Made by a program: the position numbers and the translations under genes. The notes beneath the pieces are model-generated. The model was not told where the DNA came from, did no database searches, and saw only the letters and a list, made by a program, of their open reading frames with translations. A DNA stretch of 64,000 nt from Symbiodinium natans (Eukaryota; Sar; Dinophyceae; Suessiales; Symbiodiniaceae): assembly GCA_905221605.1 (NCBI GenBank), contig CAJNDS010000635.1, forward strand, positions 62,001 to 126,000, in the 5' to 3' direction. Position 1 is the stretch's first letter. Each line of letters begins with the position of its first letter. This document shows, in pieces, positions 31,664-41,599 of the stretch.

Positions 31664-32161
31664 ATGCAAGTTTACAAGGGCCCTTTGCCTGTTGTAAGGT
31701 CACTGAAAGGTCAGGTCAGCAATTCCTTAACTATTGCTAGTGATAAGGGGGCCCGTATGTGTACCAGGGCGAATTACGGCCGCGTGTTCCAGCGAGTGTC
31801 TGGAGCAGTCTGCTTTCTTGCATGTCTAAGTACTGGAAGCCTTCCACGAATCATCAGTGAGCTAGCTTTACACCGCATGTCTGGAAAACGCGTATTCGAT
31901 GCGCCGCTTAAACCAAAGTCCCCCCAAATAGAATCCTTTAGGGATTCCGTAGAACCTGACGAAGAAGCAGGAAGAAACCACAACAGGAAGCCGGAAAACC
32001 GGCCTGGCGACGCCTTTGGTTCGGGTGCATGCTTCTTGCGAGCATCCTCCGCTTGCCTTGGGTACAGCAAATGCAGCCATTGCAGGATGCCACTGCTACT
32101 ACATGACATGTCTCAACTAGCCAGGAAGCCAAGCCTTAACCCCCTAAACCCCGAACCCTAA
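31664..32161 (+). CDS. Unknown ORF, 165 codons
   Basis: It reads RANYGRVFQRVSGAVCFLA, LPRIISELALHRMSGKR, PQIESFRDSVEPDEEAG, RNHNRKPENRPGDAFG and a Cys-rich segment. The minus strand is also open for 111 codons. It ends inside telomere-like repeat, so the true 3' end may be a splice site. Low certainty. Confidence 0.35.
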   Translation: MQVYKGPLPVVRSLKGQVSNSLTIASDKGARMCTRANYGRVFQRVSGAVCFLACLSTGSLPRIISELALHRMSGKRVFDAPLKPKSPQIESFRDSVEPDEEAGRNHNRKPENRPGDAFGSGACFLRASSACLGYSKCSHCRMPLLLHDMSQLARKPSLNPLNPEP

Positions 32162-32169
32162 ACCCCTAT

Positions 32170-32432
32170 AAACCCTATGTAAACCCCTATAAACCCCCAG
32201 AAACCCTATATAAACCCCTATAAACCCCAGAAACCTTTATAAACCCCTATAAACCCCAAATGGGACACTTCGTTTTGCAGGCAGAGCTGCTGCAGACTCT
32301 GCAGGCGCCGGTCTTCGGCTTCCTGCCTCAAAGTCGGGGGTTCGGGGTTTAGGGTTTGGGATTTTGGGGTTCAGGGTTTAGGGTTTAGGGTTAGGGTTTA
32401 GGATTTAGGGTTTAGGGTTTGGGGATCTGGGC
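32170..32432. repeat. CCCTATAAAC array then TTTAGGG array
   Basis: 32160-32262 is AACCCCTATAAACCC-type. 32337-32432 is TTTAGGG-type, the polarity flipping across a 75-bp GC-rich island. A plus frame beyond it (32600-32760) has one hydrophobic stretch (VPVLIPGSCILICLYLL). Confidence 0.85.
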
Positions 32433-32850
32433 TACAGGGTCCAGTTTGGGTTCAGGGTTTCGGGGTTTCAGGATTTCGTTACCAGCTTGGGGTCAGGGTC
32501 TAGTTCTTAAGGTGAGCCTTCAAGCTTGGTGGTCGGGGTTCGGGTGCTTTCAGAGTGCTTTGGGCTTGTGTTGTGGGACTCATGATGATGACAGTGCTGG
32601 TGCTCTCCGTTCTGTGCACAGGAAACAAAAGGATTCCGCCATGGTTGTGCCGGTACTAATTCCGGGTTCTTGTATTCTTATCTGTCTTTACTTGCTCCGA
32701 CTCTTCTTAACTCAAGCTTCAGAAGCTCTAAATGTAAAACTGTTGCTCAAAAATAGCAGACGTTCAACTCACTTCCTTCGCGTCATATATACATATATAT
32801 ATATATGTTGCCAGCTAGGGCCTCGAGGCTTCCGTCACAAGGCGTGGAGC

Positions 32851-34356
32851 TCACAGTTGTGTGGTCCAGCGCCCAAAACAGATCCGAAAGACCACTGGAA
32901 AGAAGAATCGCATACACATGTCTGAATCCAAGTAGAGGTCCCCCACGCCCAACCCAACCCACCCCCCCCAAAAAGGCCACATGATCTACCCGAAACCCTA
33001 AACCCTAAACCCGAAACCCTAAACCCCACACCCTAGAAAACCCCCCAAAATTACCTGCGGCATCTGGGCTGCCAAGCTGTTGCTGCGCAAGGCGGCTCTT
33101 CATGGCTTGCAGCGGGTTCACCCTCGGGTGTGAAGGCTCACTCAATCAGGGCTTGGGGTTTCGGGTTTTGGGCTACCCTCATGACTCGTGACCCGAAACT
33201 CTAAACCCTGGCGATCCTTAAGCCCTTCCCACCCCCTCAAACCCTGACATCCTAAATCTGAGCACCCCTAACACTTACTTCAAAACTTAGGTAAGGCCCC
33301 CCACATAGATACTCAGATATTCGAGTACCCGAAACCAACAGGCCGGGGTCCAAGGGCCCCGCGGAACGGCCCGGCTCTGCACAGGCCTTTGGGTTAGAAC
33401 GGCCGCAAAGGTGCCCACAGGGGACAGGGTTTGGGGCTTAGGGGTTTACAGGGAGTACCTGCTAAACCCTTTCGTGGTGGTGATCCGTTTCTTCTGACTT
33501 CGCGGGAATTCTTTAGTAGTCCAGTTCCAGTTGCATATGATCATCATGGCCAGGCGAACATGAGTGTTCGCGAGCGTTCGGGAGAATTCGGACATGAGGC
33601 GTTTGAGCGCTGTTCGCATGATCGCACGGCATTCGCGCGGCATCGCGAGGCGTTCGGCATGGCATCCGCGTTACTTCGCGATCGGGAGCGACCAAACGCG
33701 ATCGTATGCGCTGAAAGGCTTTCGGTTCCAGGAATTCGTAAAAATTTGCGATTTAAAGGCACGGGTTTAGCAGGCAGGGATTCATAGGGTTTAGGGTTGA
33801 GGTCTAGCATTTATCGCGAAGACATTTAAGTTTGACTCTACTCCCTATATGCACTACGCCATGACCCCTAAACCAGGACAGCACATTCTCCTGCAAAGAG
33901 CATGTTTCCCTTCCATCTCGAACTTCCAGAAAGAATGAAGCAGATGCCTCGAGAGCCTCTGCCGACAAGAAATGCCTCCCTAATCACCAGACTCGAACTC
34001 CTTGAGCACCCTAAGCCCTAAACCCCTCAACCCTTAAACCCCGAAACTCTGAACTCGAAACCTGGGAAGAAAAGTTAAAGCAAGGTCCAAACCCCCAAAA
34101 CAGCTCAAACCCTCAAGAAGAGCACCCTCTGCCCTGTAAGTTGTGAAGTATGCAAGGTGTATATGGCTACAGGGCCTTACAGGGTTTATAAGGCTTGTGG
34201 GCTTTATCGGGTATAAACTATAGAACAAACCCTAACCTCACAGTGCTGGCGGGCTTGGAGGGATTGAGGGTCTCGGAGCTGCCTCGGGTTCGACTTCCGC
34301 GTGCCCTGGGAAGGGGCTGAGGTGGCGCTCTTCTCCTCAGGCTCAGGCTTTGCCAT
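32851..34356 (-). CDS. Small spliced gene candidate, 81 residues
   Basis: Exons are 34237-34356 (ATG, 40 codons), 33055-33136 (27 codons + 1) and 32851-32894 (to TGA). Readings: MAKPEPEEKSATSAPSQG, NPRQLRDPQSLQARQHCE; PSHPRVNPLQAMKSRLAQ, QQLGSPDAA; VFRICFGRWTTQL. Junctions are GAG|GTTAGGG...GAGTGAG|CCT and GCAG|GTAATT...TTCTTTCCAG|TG, the last with a good pyrimidine tract. All are in frame. Intron 1 is 1.1 kb and may hide further exons (33360-33430 is open: VGTFAAVLTQRPVQSRA). It would encode a disordered, basic small protein. Function unknown. Confidence 0.5.
33545..33770. other. CpG-dense segment inside a putative intron
   Basis: TTCGCGAGCGTTCGG, GATCGCACGGCATTCG and CATCGCGAGGCGTTCG show CpG far denser than the flanks. 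It is open in several frames, e.g. plus DRTAFARHREAFGMASA. It may be a transferred or differently biased fragment. Confidence 0.5.
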
Positions 34357-34425
34357 TTAGGGCTAAGAGGGGGCGTGTAAAAGGGGCTAGTGTTTGGGTG
34401 TTCGTTTTTCGGGGGGCTGGCGTGT

Positions 34426-34857
34426 CTAGGGTTCAGGCTTACAGTGGAACGCACCCCCCCCCCCCCCCAGGAGCAGATTTACCCAGCAGCGGCATGTTCC
34501 AACTTTAGTTGTCACTGTTTCCAGGGCCCCCTGTGATGCGCAAGGTCGTACATGATGTTCCAAGTTTGCTTTGTCTAGAAAAGTCAAGCTTTGAATTCCG
34601 CATCGGCCAAGGAAAGAACTGCAACGCATCAAGTTTGGATCGGACCTCCACGGCAACTGCAACTTGAAGACACATCCCGGGCGCGCACCCCTCCCCCACA
34701 CGATCAACTCGACGACACGCACGAATGCTTGCAAAGGGTTCAGGACTCTCCTGTCCTCCCAATGCGAAAACCACGATGACAGGGACGGGTGCTTGCAAAG
34801 GTTCAGGGTTCTTTTCATTTTGACGGGGCATCCCGGGAGCCTACCAGGACGTTGCAA
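34426..34857 (-). CDS. Open segment, strand and frame uncertain
   Basis: One minus frame reads QAFVRVVELIVWGRGAR, LPWRSDPNLMRCSSFLG, FLDKANLEHHVRPCASQ without a stop for 143 codons. Two other frames (one minus, one plus) are also open. GC-rich coding sequence is likely present, but its frame cannot be fixed. Confidence 0.35.
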   Translation of the reverse strand: MQRPGRLPGCPVKMKRTLNLCKHPSLSSWFSHWEDRRVLNPLQAFVRVVELIVWGRGARPGCVFKLQLPWRSDPNLMRCSSFLGRCGIQSLTFLDKANLEHHVRPCASQGALETVTTKVGTCRCWVNLLLGGGGGAFHCKPEP

Positions 34858-35143
34858 AGAAACGCAGAATAGACTGGCAACTTAGTTCGGCAACTTTCCT
34901 GGGGCACTGTGGCACCACCACGCCTTCCTAGTTCCGACCAGGCTTGCGCCAGCATTGCTGCGTCCAACTCCGCAGCAGCGGACTCTGCAGGCCTGGAAGC
35001 TGGTCCAAGTCGATCATGATCAGGCTCTCCACGGAGCTTTTGACTTGCTGTGTGGCTCGGGAATAACCATCGTCGCGTTTGCCCTGGTCCCGGCTGCCGT
35101 TGCCCAGCGTCGGCGCCTGCACGCCAAGTTCCAGGCGTAGCTG

Positions 35144-35925
35144 CTAAGCCAAGCGCGACCCGACGGTACCATTTTGCCATCCTTCATGGCCATGACCGCC
35201 ACGCCCTGGCACACAAACTTTTGACCTTTCACCATAGGGGCTGGAGGGGTTCAGGGTCCTTAGGATTTGTAGGGTTTGCTGCGTAGCAAGCCCCACCCAA
35301 AGGGCAGCTTTGCTCAAGGCCCCCTCCCAGAGCTCAGGGTCGCCCGCTGGCCTAAACCCGACCCCCTTAACCCTGAAAACCCTAAACACTAAACCCTAAA
35401 CCCTAAACCCTAAACCCTAAACCCTAAACCCTAAACCCTAACCCTAAACCCTTAACCCTAAAAACCCATGAGCCGGACGTCCTGTGAGCAGGTGCCAGTA
35501 CCCACCGCGGGAGACCTTGAACCCCAAGTAGGGGTTTACTTATGACTAGGGCTATAAGTACCCAACATAGGTTCTAACAAAAGCTACCATACTAGCAACC
35601 CTACTTATAAATGCCCATGAACCTCCAGGAGTAAACTCCCCAAAAACCCCTAAACCTCAAACTCCCAAAGCCCCAAACGGAAAGCCGTAAAGACAACGAA
35701 AGGCCGTCAAGAACCTGAAGCCCTACAAACCCTACCCAAACTACCCAAGAAAAACCTACCAAACCTGCAAAACGCCCCGACGAACCCTAAACCCTAAACC
35801 CTAAACCCTAAACCCTAAAACCCGTTTGGGGCAACCAGGCTCCTGTGGCCCCGCAGCTGCACCAGAGCTCAAACGCGTGCCACGCGAGGGCTCTCCGTCC
35901 TCACGCTCCAAAGCTTCCAGGGCGG
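35144..35925 (-). CDS. Spliced unknown gene, three exons, telomeric introns
   Basis: Exons are 35822-35925 (34 codons), 35466-35515 (16) and 35144-35351 (open to TAG; internal splicing possible). Readings: ALEALEREDGEPSRGTR, SSGAAAGPQEPGCPKR; VSRGGYWHLLTGRPAH; GPAGDPELWEGALSKA, ALWVGLATQQ. Donors are CAAACGG|GTTTTAGGG and CATGG|GTTTTTAGGG; acceptors are TTCAAG| and GGGTTTAG|. Frames agree. The second intron (114 nt) is TTTAGGG-type throughout. The last exon overlaps another good frame (KFVCQGVAVMAMKDGK), so the 3' structure is unsettled. Confidence 0.5.
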
Positions 35926-36330
35926 CTTTTGTTTCGGAGGGAATCGGGGGGGGAGGGGGGGTGGTAGGGTTTATAGGTTTTAGGGTTTTGGCTTTGGGGT
36001 GTAAGGATTAACCCAGTGGGATCATGGCTCCTCAAGAGGAATCGGCTGCTCAAGACTCCTAAACTGCCGTAAACCCTATAATCCCTACAAACCCTACGAG
36101 CCCTCAACCGGCTCCCGAAGCCCTATAACCCATCCCTTTGCAAACCCCAGGAGCCCGTACAGGCCTGGAAGCAGACTCGTGGAGAGGTGCGTGTAGCAGG
36201 GAACCCCCCGTGGTGCGTGGAAGCTTTCTCCGCCCCGTAGCCTCAGGAAGAGAGCTGCTCTGCGAACTGATGGATTATCGGATTTTCCTGAGGTGCATTT
36301 CCTTTCCAAAAGGCTGAGGGGTTTAGGGCT

Positions 36331-36594
36331 TTAGGGTTTAGGGGGATCTGGAAAGGCTATTGTAGGGACGTTCACAGTGTCGGCTTTGCAGCGTACGACC
36401 AAGCACCACCCCTTTAATCTTGAACCCTTGGCAGCGCCTTGAAGCTCTGAGCCCACCCAACCCACCCTGCACTTTGCCAAATCGCTCAGTTGGCCCGTAA
36501 CTGTTCCCGGACACTGAAGGCAGGCAAAGTGGCCATTTGCGGCTTCCTTCCTTGGTGCTTGCTTGAGCGAGCAGCAAACCACCGAAGCCCCCAA
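36331..36594 (-). CDS. Unknown ORF, 87 codons
   Basis: It reads KEAANGHFACLQCPGTVTG, QLSDLAKCRVGWVGSEL, KGWCLVVRCKADTVNVP, TIAFPDPPKP. Cys-containing and balanced composition. A second minus frame overlaps. The region 36094-36309 next to it is open on both strands and not called. Confidence 0.4.
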   Translation of the reverse strand: MGASVVCCSLKQAPRKEAANGHFACLQCPGTVTGQLSDLAKCRVGWVGSELQGAAKGSRLKGWCLVVRCKADTVNVPTIAFPDPPKP

Positions 36595-36817
36595 AGAATC
36601 TCAAAGCCCTGAGTCCTCATTCAGATCACTGTCAAAGTCAGCCCTATAAACCCTGAACGAGACATGCCCGATTTACAACCACCAAAACAGCACATTGTGT
36701 GACTGAACCTCCCAAACCCGAAACCCTAAACCCTAAACCCTAAACGCTAAACCCTAAACCCTAAACCCTAAACCCGAAACCCTAAACCCAAACCCCCCAA
36801 ACCGTGATCCACTAAAC

Positions 36818-36903
36818 CAGCCCAGCTTCGGGGGTCGGGGCGGAAATGGAGGTCGGCTGTGGCCTTGCCTTCGACGCCAGAAGTGCTGGAGCGCCCGGGC
36901 GGC
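36818..36903 (-). CDS. Exon with IQ-like motif, flanked by telomeric repeat
   Basis: 28 codons plus two bases: AARALQHFWRRRQGHSR, PPFPPRPPKLG. LQHFWRRRQGHSR resembles a calmodulin-binding IQ motif (LQxxxR), one basic position off. The acceptor is AGAACAG| and the donor GGCTG|GTTTAG. CCCTAAA runs (36716-36790) lie on the left, TTTAGGG/TTTATAGGGG runs (36919-37045) on the right. Confidence 0.5.
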
Positions 36904-36918
36904 CTGTTCTTTCTTTAT

Positions 36919-37130
36919 GGGGGTTTGGGGTTTATAGGGGTTAGGCGTTTACAGGGGTTAGGGTTTACAGGGGTTAGGGTCTATAGGGGTTAGGGTTTAT
37001 AGGGGTTAGGGTTTATAGAGGTTGGGCTTACAGGGGTCTAAGGGATGATGGGAGGATAAGATGTGGGGTGTTTGGGGTGCATGGGCGTATACAAGGGTTT
37101 AGGGTTTTGGGGATGATGGGAGGATAAGAT
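36919..37130 (-). repeat. GGGTTTATAGG array and direct repeat
   Basis: GGTTTATAGGGGTTAG units occupy 36919-37045. The string GGATGATGGGAGGATAAGATGTG occurs twice (from about 37043 and 37110). Confidence 0.85.
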
Positions 37131-37288
37131 GTGATGCAATCTTCGGCGACAAATTAAGGCAACGCCTGAGGCACTTGCTTTGATGTGAGGATGACCCTGT
37201 AGTCCCCAACCTATCCATGTCCTTACGCTGCATGACGCGACGCGGTGTAATCAGCAAAGTGCAAAAAAAAACCTGAAACTGCACAGCC

Positions 37289-37726
37289 TCACACAAAAGA
37301 GCCCCAACGGCGCCGAACCCAAAAAGCCCTACAAAGCTGTAACGCCAGAAGCTCTGTAGGGTTTCCGAGCGCTTGCTGCGCTGTTGCGGCCTCGTGGGCC
37401 ACGTTCCCGCAAAGGGCGGAGATCAGCGTCCGCTTGGGGTCTCTGCTCCTTGGATGCTTCGGGCTGGGAGGTCGAGGGGTCTATACAGGGAATTGACAAT
37501 TTCAAGGGTTTTTCGGGGGCAGAGGCTCAATTTCAGGGGTTTGGAGGCTAGGGTTTTTTGGGTTAGGGTTCCCCAACTCAACCTCAGATACTGAATCCTC
37601 CAAGTCACTGAGCACTGAAAGCCCTGCTCAGCCCTACGAAGCTCTACACACTTGCGCCGAAGGATCCAGGTTGGCAGCCCCGCCGCTGTGAAGATGAGGG
37701 CGGCCACAAAGTCCTCCCCGCCACAC
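37289..37726 (-). CDS. Spliced unknown gene, last two exons
   Basis: Exons are 37583-37726 (1 + 47 codons + 2) and 37289-37463 (1 + 57 codons + TGA). The first reads CGGEDFVAALIFTAAGLP, TWILRRKCVELRRAEQG. The second reads SRDPKRTLISALCGNVAH, EAATAQQALGNPTELLA, LQLCRAFWVRRRWGSFV. The donor is ATCTGAG|GTTGAG; the acceptor GACCTCCCAG|C completes a Ser codon. The 119-nt intron is partly degenerate repeat. Helical with one hydrophobic stretch (FVAALIFTAAGL). The family is not recognised. An alternative frame in the second exon (PEASKEQRPQADADL) would break phase. Confidence 0.6.
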
Positions 37727-37838
37727 CTGGAGGGTTAAGGGGCTTCACAGTTTGACAGGGCTTCGGGAAGGTTGTTGTTTTGGGGGGCCAGAGTAGCTAA
37801 CATACCGGGCTTTCGTCGCACCAAGCCCTCACGAACTT

Positions 37839-38243
37839 TTGAGCCTTTGGTTCTTTCAGGGATCTTACTCTCCAGCCCTTCCTCAGAATCGACTGTGCAT
37901 GTTGGCAATGTCGGGCCTGGCCAAAGTCCGGCTGGACTTCCAGAGGCCCGGGTTCTTCGATGCCAGGGAGGCGATGGAGGCACACATGGAACCGGCGGTC
38001 GCACAGGGCACCGTACGCCTCAAGGGCATGGAGGCCCGGCTCTTCTCCGGGGGCCCAGGGCCATCATCCACAGCGCCTGCAGGCTTGCAGACGTGCCTCT
38101 GCCCCTTCTGTGGCTCCTCGCCGCAGTTCGGGCAAACGATGCGCATCATGGGCGAACGCCGGCCATGTGCAAAGTCTTGCAAACCACTATGTCACTATGT
38201 GCTTACTCGTGTACTGGATGGTCTCACATCAAGAACATGCTAA
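37839..38243. CDS. GC-rich coding block, strand unresolved, Cys pairs
   Basis: Plus reads RLDFQRPGFFDAREAME, AHMEPAVAQGTVRLKGM, LQTCLCPFCGSSPQFGQ. Minus (37883-38182) reads MMRIVCPNCGEEPQKGQ, RHVCKPAGAVDDGPG. Both look like normal GC3-rich coding with a CxxC pair at the same place. Only one is likely real. The minus CPNCG...HVC would suit a small zinc ribbon. Confidence 0.4.
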
Positions 38244-38795
38244 ACAGTTGCAAAGCCTCAGGTGCTTTGCTGTGCGTCAAACGTGACACTGCGCTCCCTG
38301 GTGCGTGGGCAACCTGCTGACGGCATAGGACTTTCTGTTCACTCGCAGCTTGAGCCTAAAGTCGCCGTGAGCCCAAACAGACACATCCTCAAACGGCTTG
38401 TTGACGCGTCACTTGACGGCCTACACCTCAACTCTTTGCGTGCAGGGCTTACAGGGCTTGCGGGGCTTGCAGGCGCAAGGACAGAACAGCCATAGCAAGC
38501 TATCAGAAAATGCTTCAGAAGGCCCGACATATATCCCCCACCGAAGATGTGGTCTGCGAATGAAGCCTGGAAATAAGAAGCCCTGAGCCCATGGCCGTCT
38601 ACAAACTTCCACGGTACCCTATCCTGACGAAAGCACGTTCTTTCACAAGACTCCCAACCATCTAACAACCCTCCATCTCACCCTATCCTTTCTGGAACCT
38701 CATTACTGCACCCTGAAGGTTCTGGTAACCTATAGCAGTGGCTGTTAGGTCCCTGGAAGTATACAAAGACATCAGATCCACGCGACTTTGTCTTA

Positions 38796-38900
38796 TGCTG
38801 CTTCTTGCGTCTGGGTGTAGGTCCTCCCGCGGCTGGCAGCGTGCCGCCAGGCGCCATTGACGGCCTCTCTTTTCGCGCACGCCGCTGCGCTCAGCTTTTG
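38796..38900 (-). CDS. Possible terminal exon
   Basis: It reads QKLSAAACAKREAVNGA, WRHAASRGRTYTQTQEAA then TAA. Another minus frame is open too. Nearby the string GTCCCTGGAAGTATA occurs at about 38752 and 38940. Confidence 0.35.
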
Positions 38901-39422
38901 ATCTGACTCTATACTTACTACACTTCTAGGGACGTACAAGTCCCTGGAAGTATATTTAGAGTGAATTCGAAGGTATGGGTCTACCTCAATCATCCTCATC
39001 CTAGCTTCAGCCCGCGATTTTCAGTGCCTGCACCCGAACCCCGAACCAAGAATGGACTGCTGGGCTGTTGTCTTGTTAACAGAATGCAGGGGCCCAGATA
39101 ATGCGGAGCTTTAGCGACTTCAGCACGTTAATCACACAACACACCCACCTCTCAACCCTAAAGCTTTAGTCCTGGAGTTGGTCAGTCTCCACGGATGTGA
39201 GAACTCAGCTCAGGGTTAGGCTCCGAGCAGGGGTTGAAGGCAAGTTTTTGGGTCCCTCCGGGATGCGGACTTGGGTCAAAACTTTCGCCAAAATCTGTTT
39301 CGCACTCCTGTTCGCGCATCTTCCACGGACGCTCACATGTCATGGACAATGTGGACTCCTTACCTTGAAGCCTAAACCCTTCACCCCAAACCCTAAACCC
39401 TAAACCCTAAATCAGTCAGCAG

Positions 39423-39503
39423 TTAAGCTAAGTGCACCTCCACCCACTGCATGGCCCGGCGCTCCGACACGCAGCGGAAGCGCGAGGGTTCCGCCAGGCT
39501 GAC
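39423..39503 (-). CDS. Terminal exon between inverted telomeric arrays
   Basis: 27 codons in phase 0: VSLAEPSRFRCVSERRA, MQWVEVHLA then TAA, after CTCGAAAG|. CCCTAAA (39375-39412) lies on its left and TTTAGGG (39512-39572, eight pure units) on its right. An upstream open minus segment at 39590-39690 (TLKRSLQRDLGDKLNHA, IKAFVPRMKRLNP) is the probable preceding exon, but the donor was not fixed. Confidence 0.52.
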   Translation of the reverse strand, partial: VSLAEPSRFRCVSERRAMQWVEVHLA

Positions 39504-39741
39504 CTTTCGAGAACGTTTAGGGTTTAGGGTTTAGGGTTTAGGGTTTAGGGTTTAGGGTTTAGGGTTTAGGGCTCTAAATCCTCGTGCGCACTCGGGTTTC
39601 CGGCATGTCGGGTTTAGGCGCTTCATTCTGGGCACGAAAGCTTTAATGGCATGGTTGAGTTTGTCTCCCAGGTCGCGTTGTAGACTACGCTTCAGGGTCC
39701 CCACCCCGCCCACCCACCCCCCCCCAAAAAAAAAAAAAAAG

Positions 39742-39876
39742 ACAACGCTCTCAGACACCGATGCCCTCGCCTGGAAGGACCTGGGGCACGTCTTCAGGAG
39801 CGCCGCCGGTTCGGTCATGGCGCTCAGCGAGTACCTCCGGAGTCATGGCGGCATTCAGGCGAGGACAGGCCAATGA
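39742..39876 (+). CDS. Terminal exon, plus strand
   Basis: 44 codons: TTLSDTDALAWKDLGHV, FRSAAGSVMALSEYLRS, HGGIQARTGQ then TGA. It follows a poly-C/poly-A tract ending in AAAAG|. Helical, and the coding quality is good. Partner exons are unknown. Confidence 0.48.
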   Translation, partial: TTLSDTDALAWKDLGHVFRSAAGSVMALSEYLRSHGGIQARTGQ

Positions 39877-39997
39877 CTAGCAAAGCATGGTGTCAGCTAT
39901 TTAAGAACCCGAAGAACCTGAAGACACCCCAAGAACCCTAAGAACCCCAAGAACCCGAAGAACCCTAAGAACCCTAAGTCCTAAACCCTGCTTGTAG

Positions 39998-40413
39998 GGG
40001 GGCTGCCAGAGGCTTTGGCCAAGCCTTATGAGACAAGGCCCCCCGCGTTGGCTGAAAGAGAGCAGCTGCTTCAAACCAAGCACACCCCCGCAAACCCTTG
40101 CACCTCGGAGGCTCCAAAAAAACGTCAAAGACCCCACAAACACATCCCGAAGAGAAACGCCAGAGGGCAAGCCGGGCGATTTGCTGCTTCGGTTTCGGGC
40201 CACCGAAGCCTCCCAACCCCTAGTCATAGGGTTTAGGGTTTAGGGTTTAGGGTTTAGGGATAGTCCCTGAAACCTGAGGAGAGCACGAAGCCAACAACTT
40301 CTGGGAGGCCGGACTCGTTGAGCAGGCTTTGCGACGTGCGGCTGCGCAGCACTCGGAGCCTAGCGGTACGACAGGAGGCATTAGTAGAAAAACAAATTAA
40401 AATATCCTACTAG
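39998..40413 (+). CDS. Plus-strand gene tail interrupted by pure TTTAGGG
   Basis: Two open blocks, 39998-40230 and 40264-40413, are in the same frame. The first reads EALAKPYETRPPALAERE, QLLQTKHTPANPCTSEA, KKRQRPHKHIPKRNARG. The second reads LKPEESTKPTTSGRPDS, LSRLCDVRLRSTRSLAV, RQEALVEKQIKISY then TAG. Between them 33 nt, GTTTAGGG...GGGATAG, are four telomere units with in-frame stops. It has GT and AG ends and a length divisible by 3. It could be a minimal intron or a recent telomere-repeat insertion. The upstream acceptor is CTTGTAG|. The protein is basic, of unknown family. Confidence 0.5.
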
Positions 40414-40471
40414 AGGAGTCATTACTATACTCCCTTTAGAACCTTAATAGAAAACAATGTCCTCTTGGGTT

Positions 40472-40781
40472 TTATATAAACAAAACTGGAAATAATTCCC
40501 CAGGAGGATATAGATTGAGGCCTGCAAGCCCTGAAGCGACGCTGCTTTTCGTTGAGGGGAACGGGCCATAGGTGGGTTTACGTATGGGGGTTGTGTTTTG
40601 TGATCCCAACTCATGCAGCTGGTGCTTGATCCCAATTCCTGGGAAAAGCTGCTCGCGTATGTGCTGGAGCAACATTCCTCAGGGAAGTGCGTTATTGGGA
40701 AAGAGGATCATGGAGGACAAGGGAAAGCCAATACAAAACACATGGTCTCCGAATCTTAGGGGTCCTGTCAAGGCGGGATTT
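40472..40781. other. Ambiguous open region
   Basis: Plus (40572-40823: MGVVFCDPNSCSWCLIP) and minus (40472-40675: LLQHIREQLFPGIGIKH) frames are both open. It lies 3' of the gene ending at 40782. Confidence 0.3.
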
Positions 40782-41466
40782 CTAGCACACTTGAGGGTCT
40801 GCGGGAACCCCACTGCAAGCTGAAAAACCCTATTCTAAACGCCAGAAAAGATGCTGGAGAGCATCGAGCCGACATGGGGAGCAATGAGGGGATTTAGGGT
40901 TTAGGGTTTAGGGTTTGGGGAGCACTCACCCGAATCATAAGCCCCCACCCACTCAGCTGCGAGCTTTCCCGAGCGAATCTCGACAAACACCTTCGAGCAG
41001 GTGGTCTTGGGAATCGTTCGTCCATGCATTGAAATGGGTTTGCTATAGGACTTTGTGTTTTTTTCAAGGAGGGCGGGGGAGGGGCTTTGGGGCACGCAGG
41101 TCCCGGCGCAAACATTGCACCACACATTCAGGGAGCACCGCTGGTGGAGCATTGTCTTCTCACCTACCTGAGCGCGGCTCTCACGCCAGTCAAAAGTGCC
41201 CCGGTATTGCGCGACTGACCCAGACAGGCCAGTCCAACTCTCTCCAAAATCCTCGAGCGCACTCCCGAATGTTGATGTGAACTGGGATGTTTTAACATGT
41301 AGCTTTATTTGATGGACAATTCTCACCCTTATGTAGTAGTTGAGGCCTCACAATTCTGCCGCCGGATTTCACAGAGCCGCAGACGGTGACCTCAAACTCT
41401 CTGGCGAGCCTTCTCGAATTCGCCGCCCTCAGCGGGGCGCTCGAGGTAGCCCTCCCAGTTGTAGTC
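40782..41466 (-). CDS. Spliced unknown gene, last four exons
   Basis: Exons are 41398-41466 (23 codons), 41168-41281 (38), 40930-41050 (40 + 1) and 40782-40819 (to TAG). Readings: DYNWEGYLERPAEGGEF; FTSTFGSALEDFGESWT, SVAQYRGTFDWRESRAQ; SKPISMHGRTIPKTTCS, KVFVEIRSGKLAAEWVG; CSGVPADPQVC. Donors are CAGAGA|GTTTGAG, GCTCAG|GTAGGTGAG and GATTCGG|GTGAGTGC. Acceptors are AATTGCAG|, CATCCCAG|, ACACAAAG| and TTTTTCAG|. The junctions all keep frame and intron lengths are uniform (116, 117, 110 nt). The last intron contains three CCCTAAA units soon after the donor. The two near-consensus donors make this one of the firmest models. Family not recognised; upstream exons missing. Confidence 0.65.
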
Positions 41467-41599
41467 CTGCAATTTGGGCGAATCTCTCCACGGTTATCCA
41501 TCCCCTGGCCTCCCTTCCCATGAACTTCAACCCCCCAAGCCTATACAGTAACAAGACGGCCACACAATGTTACATCATTGATGATATGCAGTTCTCACA

